64,000 nucleotides of DNA from Talaromyces rugulosus (lineage: Eukaryota; Ascomycota; Eurotiomycetes; Eurotiales; Trichocomaceae), in contig NC_049565.1 of the NCBI RefSeq assembly GCF_013368755.1, positions 3,534,001-3,598,000 of the forward strand, written 5' to 3'. The notes under the pieces are model-generated. The model was not told where the DNA came from, did not search any database, and worked only from the letters and a program-made list of their open reading frames with translations. Of this stretch, positions 1-10,685 are shown in pieces (within the stretch, counting starts at the first letter, position 1; each line of letters starts with the position of its first letter). The position numbers and the translations under genes were made by a program.

Positions 1-581
1 AGTTGTCTTTCCGCGGTCCGTAGCTCGTCGATGTTTCCGAACGCTTCTCCAAGTTTCTGTTTGAACATGCCGTAGTTCGAAAACAGTTCCCTGGTGATAG
101 TCCCCCAACTACTTCTGTCGGTAGTGTACAATTCACTTAGCATGGGTTGTATCCATTCTGCTGCTGCATCGGTAAAGCATGATGCCACAAAGATCATTTT
201 CTTTTTGTCATGGGTGATCTGGTTGGCTTCGATATGCATTTCCATGTTGACCAAAAATGTCTTCAACTTAGATCTAGTTCCGTCGAAGGTCATGGGTTTT
301 GGTAGTTTGACCCTGTTGCCGGCTGTTCCAGCTTCGCCAGGTGGTATAGCCATGACTTGAGCTTCGAGTTGGTTGACATGATCGTCTCTTTCAGCGATTG
401 CAGCTTGCAGTCTTTGAATGTGTTCATTCATTTGATCGATGACTCTTTCCAACGTGGTGAATCTTTGCTGGGTTTGCTCGTCGGGTTCATCGTCACTGTC
501 TTGATCGACTGGTCTTGCTTGTCTTGCAGGTGGGCGCGGAGTTGCCGGTCCTGCTGCTGGTGCATTGCTATTTCCTGCCAT
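1..581 (-). CDS. Gag-Pol polyprotein, N-terminal part (partial at window edge)
   Basis: The open frame begins at the ATG complementary to 579-581 and runs off the window. It encodes the first ~193 residues of the same polyprotein as the two complete copies: a proline/acidic N-terminus, a coiled-coil-like stretch (residues about 35-75), and the start of the retrotransposon Gag domain around the FDGTRSKL motif. No frameshift or stop is seen. The small plus-strand open frames here are shadows of this gene. Protease, reverse transcriptase and the rest are presumably present to the left but cannot be confirmed. Confidence 0.9.
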   Translation of the reverse strand, partial: MAGNSNAPAAGPATPRPPARQARPVDQDSDDEPDEQTQQRFTTLERVIDQMNEHIQRLQAAIAERDDHVNQLEAQVMAIPPGEAGTAGNRVKLPKPMTFDGTRSKLKTFLVNMEMHIEANQITHDKKKMIFVASCFTDAAAEWIQPMLSELYTTDRSSWGTITRELFSNYGMFKQKLGEAFGNIDELRTAERQ

Positions 582-650
582 GATTAGCTCGTTAGTAAGG
601 TTTGATTGCTTACCTAGTTCTCAAAACTTCGTGTTATGAGGGTGTTTTAT

Positions 651-1307
651 TGTCAATCGGTTCAACAACTCGTCACCAAGATGTGAATCGGGGTGGGTAT
701 TCTGCTAACAGAAGACAAGATGAGAACGTTGTGTAAGGCAATCCTAGGATAAGTAGAGTACTATCGCAATGATAGGCTGCAAAGTATGTTGAAGAGTAAT
801 AGTAATATGCTATTTGCTTGAGAGAATAAAACACAATGAGCTAGATACATGATGGTAAATGAGTGTCCTTATATAGCTGATCCTAAACATAGCGAGCATA
901 GTCGATGCTCTGTTGGCTATGTTGTTGACATATCCAAACATAGTCTGGCTATGTTTGGCTATGTTCCCTGCATAGTCACGTGCCATGGTGCACTTCCACT
1001 GACATGGTGCATGCGCACCGCTGGGGTGCATCCGCACCGGGTGTACTCGCACAGGGTAGGTGGTTCTGCACTAAGTGTATTTGCACGGAAATGGTGCAGC
1101 CGCACCATTTAGGGTGTATGTCCACCTGGTGTGTCTTCACTAAACCAGTGCATCTGCACTGTCCAGATCACGTGAGTTCTCGTGTAGTCACTTCCGTCTT
1201 CGTTCCTACAATTAGCAAGTCTACTCCATAGGAGTTTCAGGCAGCTTGCTTATGTAAGTAGCGTCCGCTACTTATCGATTGGCTGAGCGTTCACGATTCT
1301 TATGACA
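651..1307 (-). repeat. 5' LTR (657 bp) of the left-edge gypsy copy
   Basis: The boundaries are TGTCATAAG (at 1,307 reading leftwards) and CGATTGACA (at 651). The length is exactly 657 bp, as in all complete LTRs here. It carries the same TATA box and palindrome arrays as the other intact LTRs. The short open frames inside LTRs recur identically in every copy and show no sign of being genes. Confidence 0.95.
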
Positions 1308-4300
1308 GCTATCTACTGTACTAGTTAAGAAAAGAAAAGTAAGATTAATAGATACTTATAGCTATCTATAAAGATTTTATAAAGATAGTTAAGATTAAGA
1401 ACTATATTAATTTAATAGACCATCTCTATTTATAGATTTTAAATATATAGAAAATACTAATAATTAATAGATATACTTTTTAATATACTAGAATAGTTAA
1501 TTATTATAATATATAGATTAAAGCTAGTTACTAGTAGTAAAAGGCTTTCTTTAAATAATATTAAATTATTAAAGATATAGACTAGGATCTACTTATAATA
1601 GATAGATATCTATTAATAGATAATTTTAATATCTATAGCTTTTTATAAAATCTATTAGCTAAGGACTAGGTTAATATTAAGCCTTTAGAACAGTTTATAA
1701 AACAGCACTTATTATATATTAATAATCTATTAAAAGAGGCCACACGCTATAAAAAGACTAAAGAGATATTAATTATTAATTTAATATTATTTTTATTAGC
1801 TCTAGAATCTCTATAAGCCTAAGAGATAGATAAAAATAAGCTTATAATATCTAACCATAAACTTATTGTCTTAGCCTAGAAAGCCTTAGAAGAACTCCTT
1901 CTAGAAAAAATCTTTAGAAAGATTATTAGATAGTAGATAAAAGCTCTATAAATAAATAAAAAAGCTCTAAAGCTAGCTATAGCAGCTTAGGCTTTAGAAG
2001 CTATAGACTATTTTTCTTTTAGTAATCAATATATTAAAAAAGACCTTACTAGAAAGACTAATTAGATATAGAACATCTTAACTAGTATACTTAATAAGTA
2101 TATTAAAGCAGTATAGCTTTATATATATTCTAAATAGTGATAAAAGCTAGAGCTATAATAAGTCTAAAATTTATAGACTATAGTCTATAAGTAATAGCAG
2201 GTCTATATCTATATTAATACTGAATTTAAAACTATAAAAACCGCTTATTACTATAAAATAAAAATAGCTAAAAAGACTTGCTAAAAAGTTTTTTTTACTA
2301 AAAAAGGCTCTGAAGGGAAGAAAGAATAGAAAAAAAATTCTAATCCCACTAGGAATCCTTTTCTTAAAGGCTTTAGAAATAATTTAAAAAAGCTTTCTCT
2401 AAAAGATCTTAATAGATATTAAATAATTCTATAGTATATTAAGTTATAGATTAATCTTACTACTTCAATATTCTAAAATCTAGATCTAAAGACTCTCCCT
2501 ATTATTACTATAGCTAATAAAAAAGCTTTAATTAAGGAAATAATATTTTCTAATACTTTTTATAGCTTCTTTTCTAAAAAGTTATTAGATAGACAGATCT
2601 ATATATTTATAATACTAGAATAGATATATTAGACCTTATTTAGTTAGAGTATTAAGAAAGTTCTAAAGACTAATAGATTTAATTTTAAAATATACTAACT
2701 ACTCTAAGTACTAGACTTATCTTGAATTATAAAAATAACTAGACAGTGCTTTTAGCTTAGGATGTACTTAAAAATTTAAAAGACCACTAAAAATATTCTA
2801 TTTTAGAAACTAAGGAAGCCTGATTATATCTAAATAAAGACTTAAAAGGTGATAAACTTACTTAGCTGTTTAGGTAAGGTTATTAAAAAGCTAGCTGTAG
2901 ACTTTATAGTAAACTAATATAAAGCTTAAAGAGCTTTATATTCTAGATAAATAAGATACAGGTAGGGCCATAAGACTATTAATATAGTAGTCTATTTTAT
3001 ATAAATAATATATAAGAAATAGACTTAAAAATTTTTTATAGATATTATCTTTATTAATATTATAAAGACTTTTAACTATATTAACCTCTATAAGTTTAGT
3101 AAGACTATAGAAGCTATAGATTTAGATAATAATCTTATAAAATAGATTTTATCTTTTTTTATAAATAGAAAGGTCAGTCTTATAATTAATAATTATAAAA
3201 TCTTTAAACAGTTTATTAATTTAAAGCTGTTCTAGAGCTTATTAGTTTTTTTAATCTTTTTTTTTATCTATATTTAGGATGTTTTTCAGGCTATAGAATA
3301 GCAGATATCAGGGATTAAAGCTTTGTTCTATACTAATAATATAGATCTAGTAGTCTAAGGAAGCTTAATCTCTAAAATTTATAAATAGCTAGAAATAGTG
3401 GTAAAAGCTATAATTAAGTAAGGACTAGTAGATAGTATTAAATTTAATCTTAAAAAAATAAAGGCTATTCTATTCTTTAAGACTACTAGCAAGGAATATA
3501 AAAATTAAATTTAAAAAACTAAGATATAGATAAAAAATATTTTAATAGTATTCTTTTTAATAGTTATTTAGTGATTAGAGGTTTTATTAGATTTAAAGTT
3601 TATTTTTAAAGTTTACTATAAGTACTATCTATAAAAAGATTAAAATATTAAAAAATAAATATAGATATTATATAAAGCCTAAAGATTTCTTTTAAACCTA
3701 ATATAATAAATCTAAAAGGCTATTATATAGTTAATAACACTTTATAAAGCTAAGCTTTAGTAATATAGATAAAAAAATTATTTAGAAAGATTATAAAATC
3801 TAATTAATAATTAGGTCTAGGTAGTTATAAGTATACTGAAATCTATTTTATTAAAACTGTTTATAAGAAAGACAGCTTTAAAACTAGTAAAGACTTTATT
3901 AAATAATAAATAGTAATAATATATTCTAAGACTTCTAAAACTTCTTTAGAGATATTTAATAGTAAAAATACTCTTTATAATACTTAAAAAAAAAGATATC
4001 TATATATAGTCTAAAAAATAATTACTAAAAAACTAAGTTTAGATAATATTAACCTACTAAGATCTCTAAAAGCTAGATATAAGCTTAGTCTATAGGCTAT
4101 AAAAGACTTTAATTATTAACTTTTTCTAGAGCTTTAAGTATATAATAAAGTTTAATAATAAATTTATATTATTAAATTTTAGAATAGACTCCTCTGAAAC
4201 TACTATATAATTAGCTTTAGATTTTTTAAATAAAATAGAAAATATTAATCTTTATTTAGATAGTTCTAGATTAGATAATTAATATATAGATATTATAGTA

Positions 4301-5514
4301 ATTTATAAACTATTTATTAGTTTTTAGAGATTATATCTAGCTTTTCTAAATATAGACTTTAAAGTTTTTGATATAGAATTAATAAGAGTAGTTAAAGCTT
4401 TAAAATAAATATTAATAAAGAATCTTATAGAGTTAATTAAGATATTTTTAGATACTTAGATTATTATAAACAGGCTTTAGTATATCTAATCTGGTCTAAA
4501 ATAAGCTTTAGCGCTACAAATATATAATCTAACTAGAGAACTACAGGCCACTAGCTGTAGAATTATTATATACTGGATGTTAGACTATAAAAAGGTCCTA
4601 AGTAATAAGGAAGCTAATAAGACTGTTAAGAAAGCTATAAAGAGGCTTTATATAGGTAAATATTTAGATATTTTATTAATCTATGCCTAATAGATATATA
4701 TTAAGATTTATAGTGTTATTAAGATTAACTAGCTTATTATAAAGCTTACAAGATATATTTAATAGATAGGCTAAGTCTATTAATCTTTCTAGAGATAGAA
4801 GCTTAATTTAATAATAGTAAGTATTTCTAAATATCTAATATAATAATATTACTAATTTAAGACTAGCTATATTTTAATTAGAGCTTATCTATATTAAATT
4901 AAGATCTAAGACTTCTCTAATTACTTAGAATACTTTAAGAAGATTAAGATAGTAAAATATCTTTTTATAAACTATTAATAGTAATATTATTAATAGAAAA
5001 AACTATATACTAGCTTAGCCAAAATAAAAGTAAAGATTTTATAAGATAATAAATAGTATTTTAAAATATATCTATTTTAGAATCTAAAGACCACTACAGC
5101 GCTACTAGTATTTATAAAGATTATTAAAGAGTAAGAAGATAATTAATAAACCTGAAAACAGGTTTATAAAACTAATAATTAAAGTATTAAGGCTCTAGAT
5201 AAAAAAGAATAAAAAAAGAAAGAATAGCGGGTAAAGATAATCTATTATTATAGATAATATCTAAATATTAGTAGCTATAAAGAAAAGATAATAGTTATTA
5301 TTTACTATAAGTCTCTAAATTATTCTATATATATAAGTGGTATAGGATAAAGAAAGTATAAGATACCTTGAAAGCCTAGATTCAATAGGGATAGAAGCAC
5401 CGGCTTATAGGGGGTAACTTTTATAAGCAGGTCTAATCCACACGAATCGCTGTCTGTCATAGCCTAGGGCTCGGTATAGATGTTAAATTTGATTAAATAA
5501 TAATAATAATAATA
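1308..5514 (+). pseudogene. RIP-degraded Tad1-type LINE (relic L-a), ORF2 and 3' end
   Basis: This aligns by eye with the intact LINE at 18,717-25,000, from within the ORF2 endonuclease domain through reverse transcriptase and RNase H to the 3' end. Stops are everywhere because CpA has become TpA and TpG has become TpA. Its 5' part lies left of the gypsy insertion, outside the window. The 3' terminus is far better preserved than the body: about the last 65 bp before the (TAA)n tail (5,490-5,514) differ at roughly one base from the intact copies. No protein can be made from it. Confidence 0.9.
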
Positions 5515-6040
5515 AAAGAAATTATAAGTTAGAATATTATAACTAAATAAAGAATTTATACTATAGAATAATTAAATTATAATTCTATTAAAAATAATTA
5601 CTAAAATTATTTAAAAAAATTATAATCCACTAAATAAAGAATATTAAAGAATTAAGAAAATATTTAAAGAAATATAATAAGTATATTATTATCTTAATAT
5701 TATTAAAGAAGTAATTGAATATATCTATAAATATATTAATATAAGTATAGAAAAGTATTATAATTAACTTTATTTAAAGATTACTATAGTTTAAAGATCT
5801 AGTTATTAAAATTATCTATACTAATATAATTATTATTATAGATTGATATATAAAATATATTATTTTTAGTCCAATATTAAAAAATATAACTATAGAGTAA
5901 TATATAATATTAATACTTAGAATAGTATTCAATTAAACCAGATTATTAATAAAAATAACTTTAGACTAAGATAAGTTATTTATATTAAAATATTAGTAAA
6001 CTATTATAAAAATATATAGAATAATATATAAATTATTAAC
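5515..6040 (+). pseudogene. RIP-degraded gypsy pol fragment (integrase region)
   Basis: This AT-rich stretch aligns with about 15,118-15,690 of the intact gypsy element. It corresponds to the segment just before the integrase zinc-binding domain, through that domain, to just past the DRDKLF motif; GACTAAGATAAGTTATTT near 5,970 matches the DRDKLF coding stretch. It is flanked by the 3' tail of LINE relic L-a on the left and the Fot1-like element on the right, so it is the oldest visible layer here. It may belong to a related subfamily rather than the identical one. Confidence 0.75.
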
Positions 6041-6042
6041 TA

Positions 6043-7298
6043 ACGTATTTTATAAGCACCGCGGGCCACATAAGCGTGCCGGGCCACCCTCTCAATTTCC
6101 TCCCCGTTTTAACCTAACATAATTTTGAAAATCGTACCACCACATCAATATGTCTCAGAACGCTGCAAAAATCCTATTAAATAATAAAGGAAGAATTTAG
6201 CTTGCTATAAACACGTTGAAAAAAGAATAAATTACTAGTGTACGCGAAGCAGCGCGTGTTTTTAGTATATCAAGATTGACGCTTCAAGCCAGAGTCAAGG
6301 GTCGCTTGTATTACTTATATAAGTATCTAAACAATATCAAATTGTTAGAAATTAAAGAAATTGTGCTTCGTAAATGGATTTTTTCTATGGATAAGTGAGG
6401 CTGCCCTGTTAGGCTGTTGATGGTTGAATAAATGGCTAATTGTTTATTTGTAAAATGTGATTTTATTGCTTTACTATCTATTGTTAATAAATGTTGGGTG
6501 ATTAATTATTTAAAATATTAGTATAATCTTTAGATTTGCTATATTTGTAAGTATAATTATAAGCGCGCTTTATGTGAAGATCTAATAATAATTAATGGCT
6601 TTTTTAATAATCTTGAGTGTGTTTTTGCCGAGTATAGGATCTAGAAAGAAGATATTTAGAATTTTAATAAGACTAGATTCTTTATAGGTATTATATTTAT
6701 TATAAAAATTGTATATAGCTTTGATTGTAAAGGGAAACCTTATTTACTATAGTCTAGAAATTGGGAATAGGTTATAGCTGTGGAATATATAAGTGTGTAT
6801 AGGATTATGTTATCTTTACTTATTATATTAAAGTTAGTTAATAAGCTGCTTGACTGGTATAATTTATTTTATTTATTCTCTAATTAGTTAATTACTAAGT
6901 CTCTAAATAGTTAAACATCTGATGAACTTGGGATTAAATAACTTTAAAAAATATTTGATCCTTGTATAAGACTATTTATAGTTAAAAAATACTATATTCT
7001 AGTTCTTAATAGATATAGCAGCTATCTTATATCTAAATTTGATTAATATTATATTATAAATAATATTATTTCTATATATATGCTGCTATACTTGTCATAT
7101 CTACTTTAGCTGCTTGATATAGGTGTTTTTATGGTTTTTAAGTGCTTATATAGGCGGGTAGTTGAGAATTAGATGCACTGTAGTGTTAACTATATTGATA
7201 AAGACGATTTTCTTATAGTATATTTAGAAATTTAGAATAAAGCCTATATCATATAAAATATTAAAAGTGGTTTTGCAGTAACTAACATTTCTAAATAA
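6043..7298 (+). mobile_element. Degraded Fot1/pogo-type DNA transposon, 3' end cut by LINE L-b
   Basis: The left edge is ACGTATTTTATAAGCACC, directly after a TA (6,041-6,042), the target dinucleotide used by Tc1/mariner/pogo elements. The surrounding gypsy homology runs right up to that TA. A GC-rich leader holds GGGCCAC twice. The right end with its terminal inverted repeat is missing because LINE L-b inserted at 7,299, so the TIRs cannot be verified. Confidence 0.65.
6150..7298 (+). pseudogene. Fot1/pogo-like transposase, RIP-inactivated and truncated
   Basis: Translation from ATG 6,150 gives, between stops, the order of motifs known from pogo/Fot1 transposases. There is a helix-turn-helix segment (SVREAARVFSISRLTLQAR), then a CENP-B-type HTH region (EIVLRKWIF, then MAN). 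Next is a DDE core with relics of the NREWVTVIE motif (seen as SRNWE-VIAVEYIS), of the DGHSSH motif (seen as LNRYSSYL), and of the PPHSSHLLQPLDVGVF block (seen as YLSYLL-LLDIGVF). Many in-frame stops sit at former CAA/CAG and TGG codons, as RIP would produce, and catalytic Asp/Glu residues are lost. The C-terminus is cut by the LINE at 7,299. Confidence 0.7.
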
Positions 7299-9959
7299 AC
7301 CCGCCGGGAAAATCAAAAATCAACCTTTTGAAATTCAATGCCTTTTGACGGTGTCCAGGGCCTCACTATGGCCCAAGGACCCCCCAATATCGACAACGCC
7401 CCCCTAGACCCAGGGGGGCAGGCACTAGACCTGATAAACCCCAAGGGCGCCTATATAAGCACCCCAATAGAGACAGTACTGCCAGCGCCCCCTAAGGCCA
7501 GTATAATAGTTTTCTAGAACAAGAGCTTCATGTCTAACCTAGAAATCAAACCTAAAGAACTATTCTTCTCTCTACACTCCTAGAAAGCCCCTAAAGCTCC
7601 AGAAAAGAAATGATGGGACTATAGCCCTAATAAAACTAATAAAGCCCCTATAAAGACCTTACTCAGCCTAGTCTATAAGGACATAGAACAGGCCTTATTA
7701 AATCACTTTATAAATAGTAATAGTGCGCTATATATAGAGATAACTGCTATAAAGACCTATATAATCTTTTTAATAGAGACTATAGAATAACACCTTACAG
7801 GCTAATTAGATATTCTAAAACATTATTTCTTAATCTTAAAAGCTTAATAGGTCTTCTTAAACACTCTAAACTACCTTCTAAAGCCCCTATTGTTAGAGAG
7901 CGACTATTAAGACCTACAACAGTTTTTGCTATTCTAGGGGATAATATTTATAGAGGTCGCCCATAGCCCCTAAGCTAATCTAAATAGGGCTATTAAGTCT
8001 ATAAAGCTACATAAAGCCTTACTTCTAATATCAAAACCATCTTCTAGGATAAAGCCCATAGCAGGCCTTTAATAGGCTGATATAGCAGTCAGTAATACCT
8101 AAAAATAGCAAATCATTATAAAAAAATAGGCTTACTCTCTAAACCAGCCTTTAAAAGTCCAAATAGACCTAAAAAGCCTAAAGCTTATTTATAGAAGTAA
8201 TAAAGAAGACTATAGATTTATATTTAAATGTAAAAATAGCCATACCACTCTTAGAAAGTTTAAAGTTAATATCATCTTACAGCTTAACCACTGCCTAGCC
8301 TAGATAGACTTCCTAAACTTTACTAGAGTAATAGACACTAATTACACTAAATCAGAGGCTATCTCAGCCCTATTAGACTAAGGAAGTACCATAGGCTTAT
8401 TATTATTAGCTTATAAGGATCTATTAGTAGCTATCTACTACTAGGTCGACCCTACAGTCATCTTAATAGAAATAGACCAATAGTGGCACAAGATTAAAGT
8501 GTATATAATGCTAATAACCTATTATAATATCTTAGGACTAGGCCTAGCCAAGGAAAAAATTAAATTAAGAGACATATATACCCTAATAAAAAACCCTATC
8601 TAGATCAAACCAATAGCGGCTATCCAAACTAATAAGTAGTGTTTCTTTACTATTATTATAACAATAAGAGGCCTAGATAATACCTACAGGCTACTCACCC
8701 AGGGCATACGCTTCAGAGGCAATAGACACCCTATCAATCCCTATCACAAAGTAGATAAAGACACTATTTATACCTAATACTGCAGTATTAGCCACCAAAC
8801 TTATAGAGACTGCGACATCTGATCACCACTCTATATTATATATGCTAGTGCCTATGAAGCCTAAGAATATATCTGCAACATACTAGACTACAAGGCCTAA
8901 ACAGGCTATCTATACCTGTATATACCCATTAAATGCAGCAACTATAAGAGGAAGTACCAAGCTAATTCTTTAGAATGTCTTAAGCTTCAGAAGACCTATC
9001 AATGACTCTATAAGTACTTCCTTAGTATAAAGGTCATTATGCCCCTTTCTTCCTCTAAATAGACTGAATAGAAAGACGTTGCTGAGAAGGCTTCTTTCCT
9101 AATTACTACCCAGAACGTCCCCCAAGCCCTAGAGCTTAGGAAGATTAATAATGCTATAGAAGATGCTCTAAAGACATTATCTCTACTATACTTATTCCTA
9201 TATCTAATATCAACGCCTAGAGCTACAGCCTTTATTAATATTGATTATTTAATATAATTGCAGCTGTATCTACCTTATAATCTTAAAGGCTTTAGAAGTA
9301 GAGATAAAACAGTAAATAAGTATTATATATCTATAAAAGCTTTATATTATTTATGACTTCTCTTATCCAAGCTATCTACTATATTGGTCAAAAAGGGAGA
9401 AATAAGATTAATAGATATTTATAGCTATCTATAAAGATCTTATAGAAGTAGTTAAGATTAAAAACCGTACTAATTTAATAAACTATCTTTATTTACAGAC
9501 TCTAGATATATAAGAAGCACTAATAATTAATAAATATACCTTTTAATATACTAGAATAGTTAACTACTATAATATATAGATTAAAGCTAGTTATTAGTAG
9601 CAAGGGGTCTTCTCTAAACAATGCTAAGTTATTAAGAATATAGACTAGGACCTATTTATAGTAGATAGATATTTATTAGTAGGTGATTTTAATATCTATA
9701 GCTCTTTATAGAATCTATTAGCTAAGGACTGGATTAATACTAAGCTTTTAGAATAGTTTATAGAGTGGTATTTACTATATATTAATAATCTACTAAAAAA
9801 GGCTACACGCTATAAGAAGACTAAGAGGGTATTAATTATTAATTTAATATTATTTTCACCAGCTCTAGAGCCTCTGCAAGTCTGAGAGATAGATAAGGAT
9901 AAGTCTATAATATCTAACTATAAGCTTATTATCCTAGCCTAAGAAGCTCTAGAAGAACC
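7299..9959 (+). pseudogene. RIP-degraded LINE L-b, first part: ORF1 and start of ORF2
   Basis: This starts at the same ACCCGCCGGG 5' end as the intact LINEs; about the first 45 bp are unchanged. ORF1 (relic ATG at 7,338) retains homology to the zinc-knuckle protein up to about 9,258, then ORF2 endonuclease homology follows. Stops replace Gln and Trp codons throughout. A few differences near the 5' end are not RIP-type, so L-b comes from an older subfamily. The copy is interrupted at 9,959 by a gypsy insertion, continues at 17,741-18,540, and its remainder is found inverted at 48,497-51,305. Confidence 0.9.
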
Positions 9960-10106
9960 TGTCATAAGAATCGTGAACGCTCAGCCAATCGATAAGTAGC
10001 GGACGCTACTTACATAAGCAAGCTGCCTGAAACTCCTATGGAGTAGACTTGCTAATTGTAGGAACGAAGACGGAAGTGACTACACGAGAACTCACGTGAT
10101 CTGGAC

Positions 10107-10275
10107 AGTGCAGATGCACTGGTTTAGTGAAGACACACCAGGTGGACATACACCCTAAATGGTGCGGCTGCACCATTTCCGTGCAAATACACTTAGTGCA
10201 GAACCACCTACCCTGTGCGAGTACACCCGGTGCGGATGCACCCCAGCGGTGCGCATGCACCATGTCAGTGGAAGT
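10107..10275 (+). repeat. U3 array of GTGC-N4-GCAC-type palindromes
   Basis: At least five imperfect palindromes share the form (G)GTGCxxxTGCAC(C) or GTGCxxxTACAC. They are at 10,107-10,120, 10,161-10,174, 10,215-10,226, 10,229-10,242 and 10,248-10,261, with weaker versions at 10,181-10,192 and near 10,268. They lie about 130-290 bp upstream of the TATA box. The repeated, oriented design suggests a binding-site cluster for a dimeric regulator; that is inference. The same array is in every intact LTR. Confidence 0.6.
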
Positions 10276-10391
10276 GCACCATGGCACGTGACTATGCAGG
10301 GAACATAGCCAAACATAGCCAGACTATGTTTGGATATGTCAACAACATAGCCAACAGAGCATCGACTATGCTCGCTATGTTTAGGATCAGC

Positions 10392-10442
10392 TATATAAGG
10401 ACACTCATTTACCATCATGTATCTAGCTCATTGTGTTTTATT
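10392..10442 (+). promoter_or_regulatory. LTR core promoter: TATA box and predicted transcript start / self-primer
   Basis: TATATAAGG begins at 10,392. GTGTTTTATT at 10,433-10,442 is the exact reverse complement of the bases at the LTR/internal junction (10,616-10,625). In Tf1/sushi elements the first ~11 nt of the mRNA pair with the primer site, so the start is predicted at about 10,433, some 40 nt after the TATA box. Confidence 0.6.
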
Positions 10443-10615
10443 CTCTCAAGCAAATAGCATATTACTATTACTCTTCAACATACTTTGCAGCCTATCATTG
10501 CGATAGTACTCTACTTATCCTAGGATTGCCTTACACAACGTTCTCATCTTGTCTTCTGTTAGCAGAATACCCACCCCGATTCACATCTTGGTGACGAGTT
10601 GTTGAACCGATTGAC

Positions 10616-10625
10616 AATAAAACAC
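10616..10625 (+). other. Primer-binding site, self-priming type
   Basis: AATAAAACAC starts at the last LTR base and complements 10,433-10,442 over 10 nt. I see no tRNA-type TGG start to the primer site after the LTR. This matches the Tf1/sushi self-priming arrangement rather than tRNA priming. Confidence 0.6.
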
Positions 10626-10685
10626 CCTCATAACACGAAGTTTTGAGAACTAGGTAAGCAATCAAACCTTACTAACGAGCTAATC

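Larger units (their letters stand above)
1..1307 (-). mobile_element. Ty3/gypsy chromovirus, 5' end only (cut by window edge)
   Basis: This is the 5' LTR plus the start of gag-pol of the same family that is complete at 9,960-17,740 and 27,545-35,325, read on the minus strand. The element continues beyond the left edge. It is essentially unmutated. It is inserted in a RIP-degraded LINE: the LINE homology resumes at 1,308 with GCTAT, probably one arm of the 5-bp target duplication, whose partner is off-window. The visible gag residues follow the 27,545 copy rather than the 9,960 copy at two variant positions. Confidence 0.93.
9960..10616 (+). repeat. 5' LTR, gypsy copy A
   Basis: TGTCATAAG...CGATTGACA, 657 bp. 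U3 carries two arrays of short palindromes (10,107-10,275 and about 10,290-10,380) upstream of the TATA box at 10,392. Confidence 0.97.

Noticed and set aside
1308..5514. AT-rich tract as centromere or rDNA-type sequence
   Set aside because: Direct alignment with the intact LINE explains it as a RIPed copy.
10107..10275. CRISPR-like or satellite array
   Set aside because: Units are short, imperfect palindromes with irregular spacing inside an LTR of a eukaryotic element; no CRISPR or satellite structure.
10036..10457. Recurrent 80-88 aa open frames inside every LTR
   Set aside because: They occur on both strands of the same palindrome-rich U3 sequence, overlap each other and have no recognisable domain; repeated only because the LTR is repeated.
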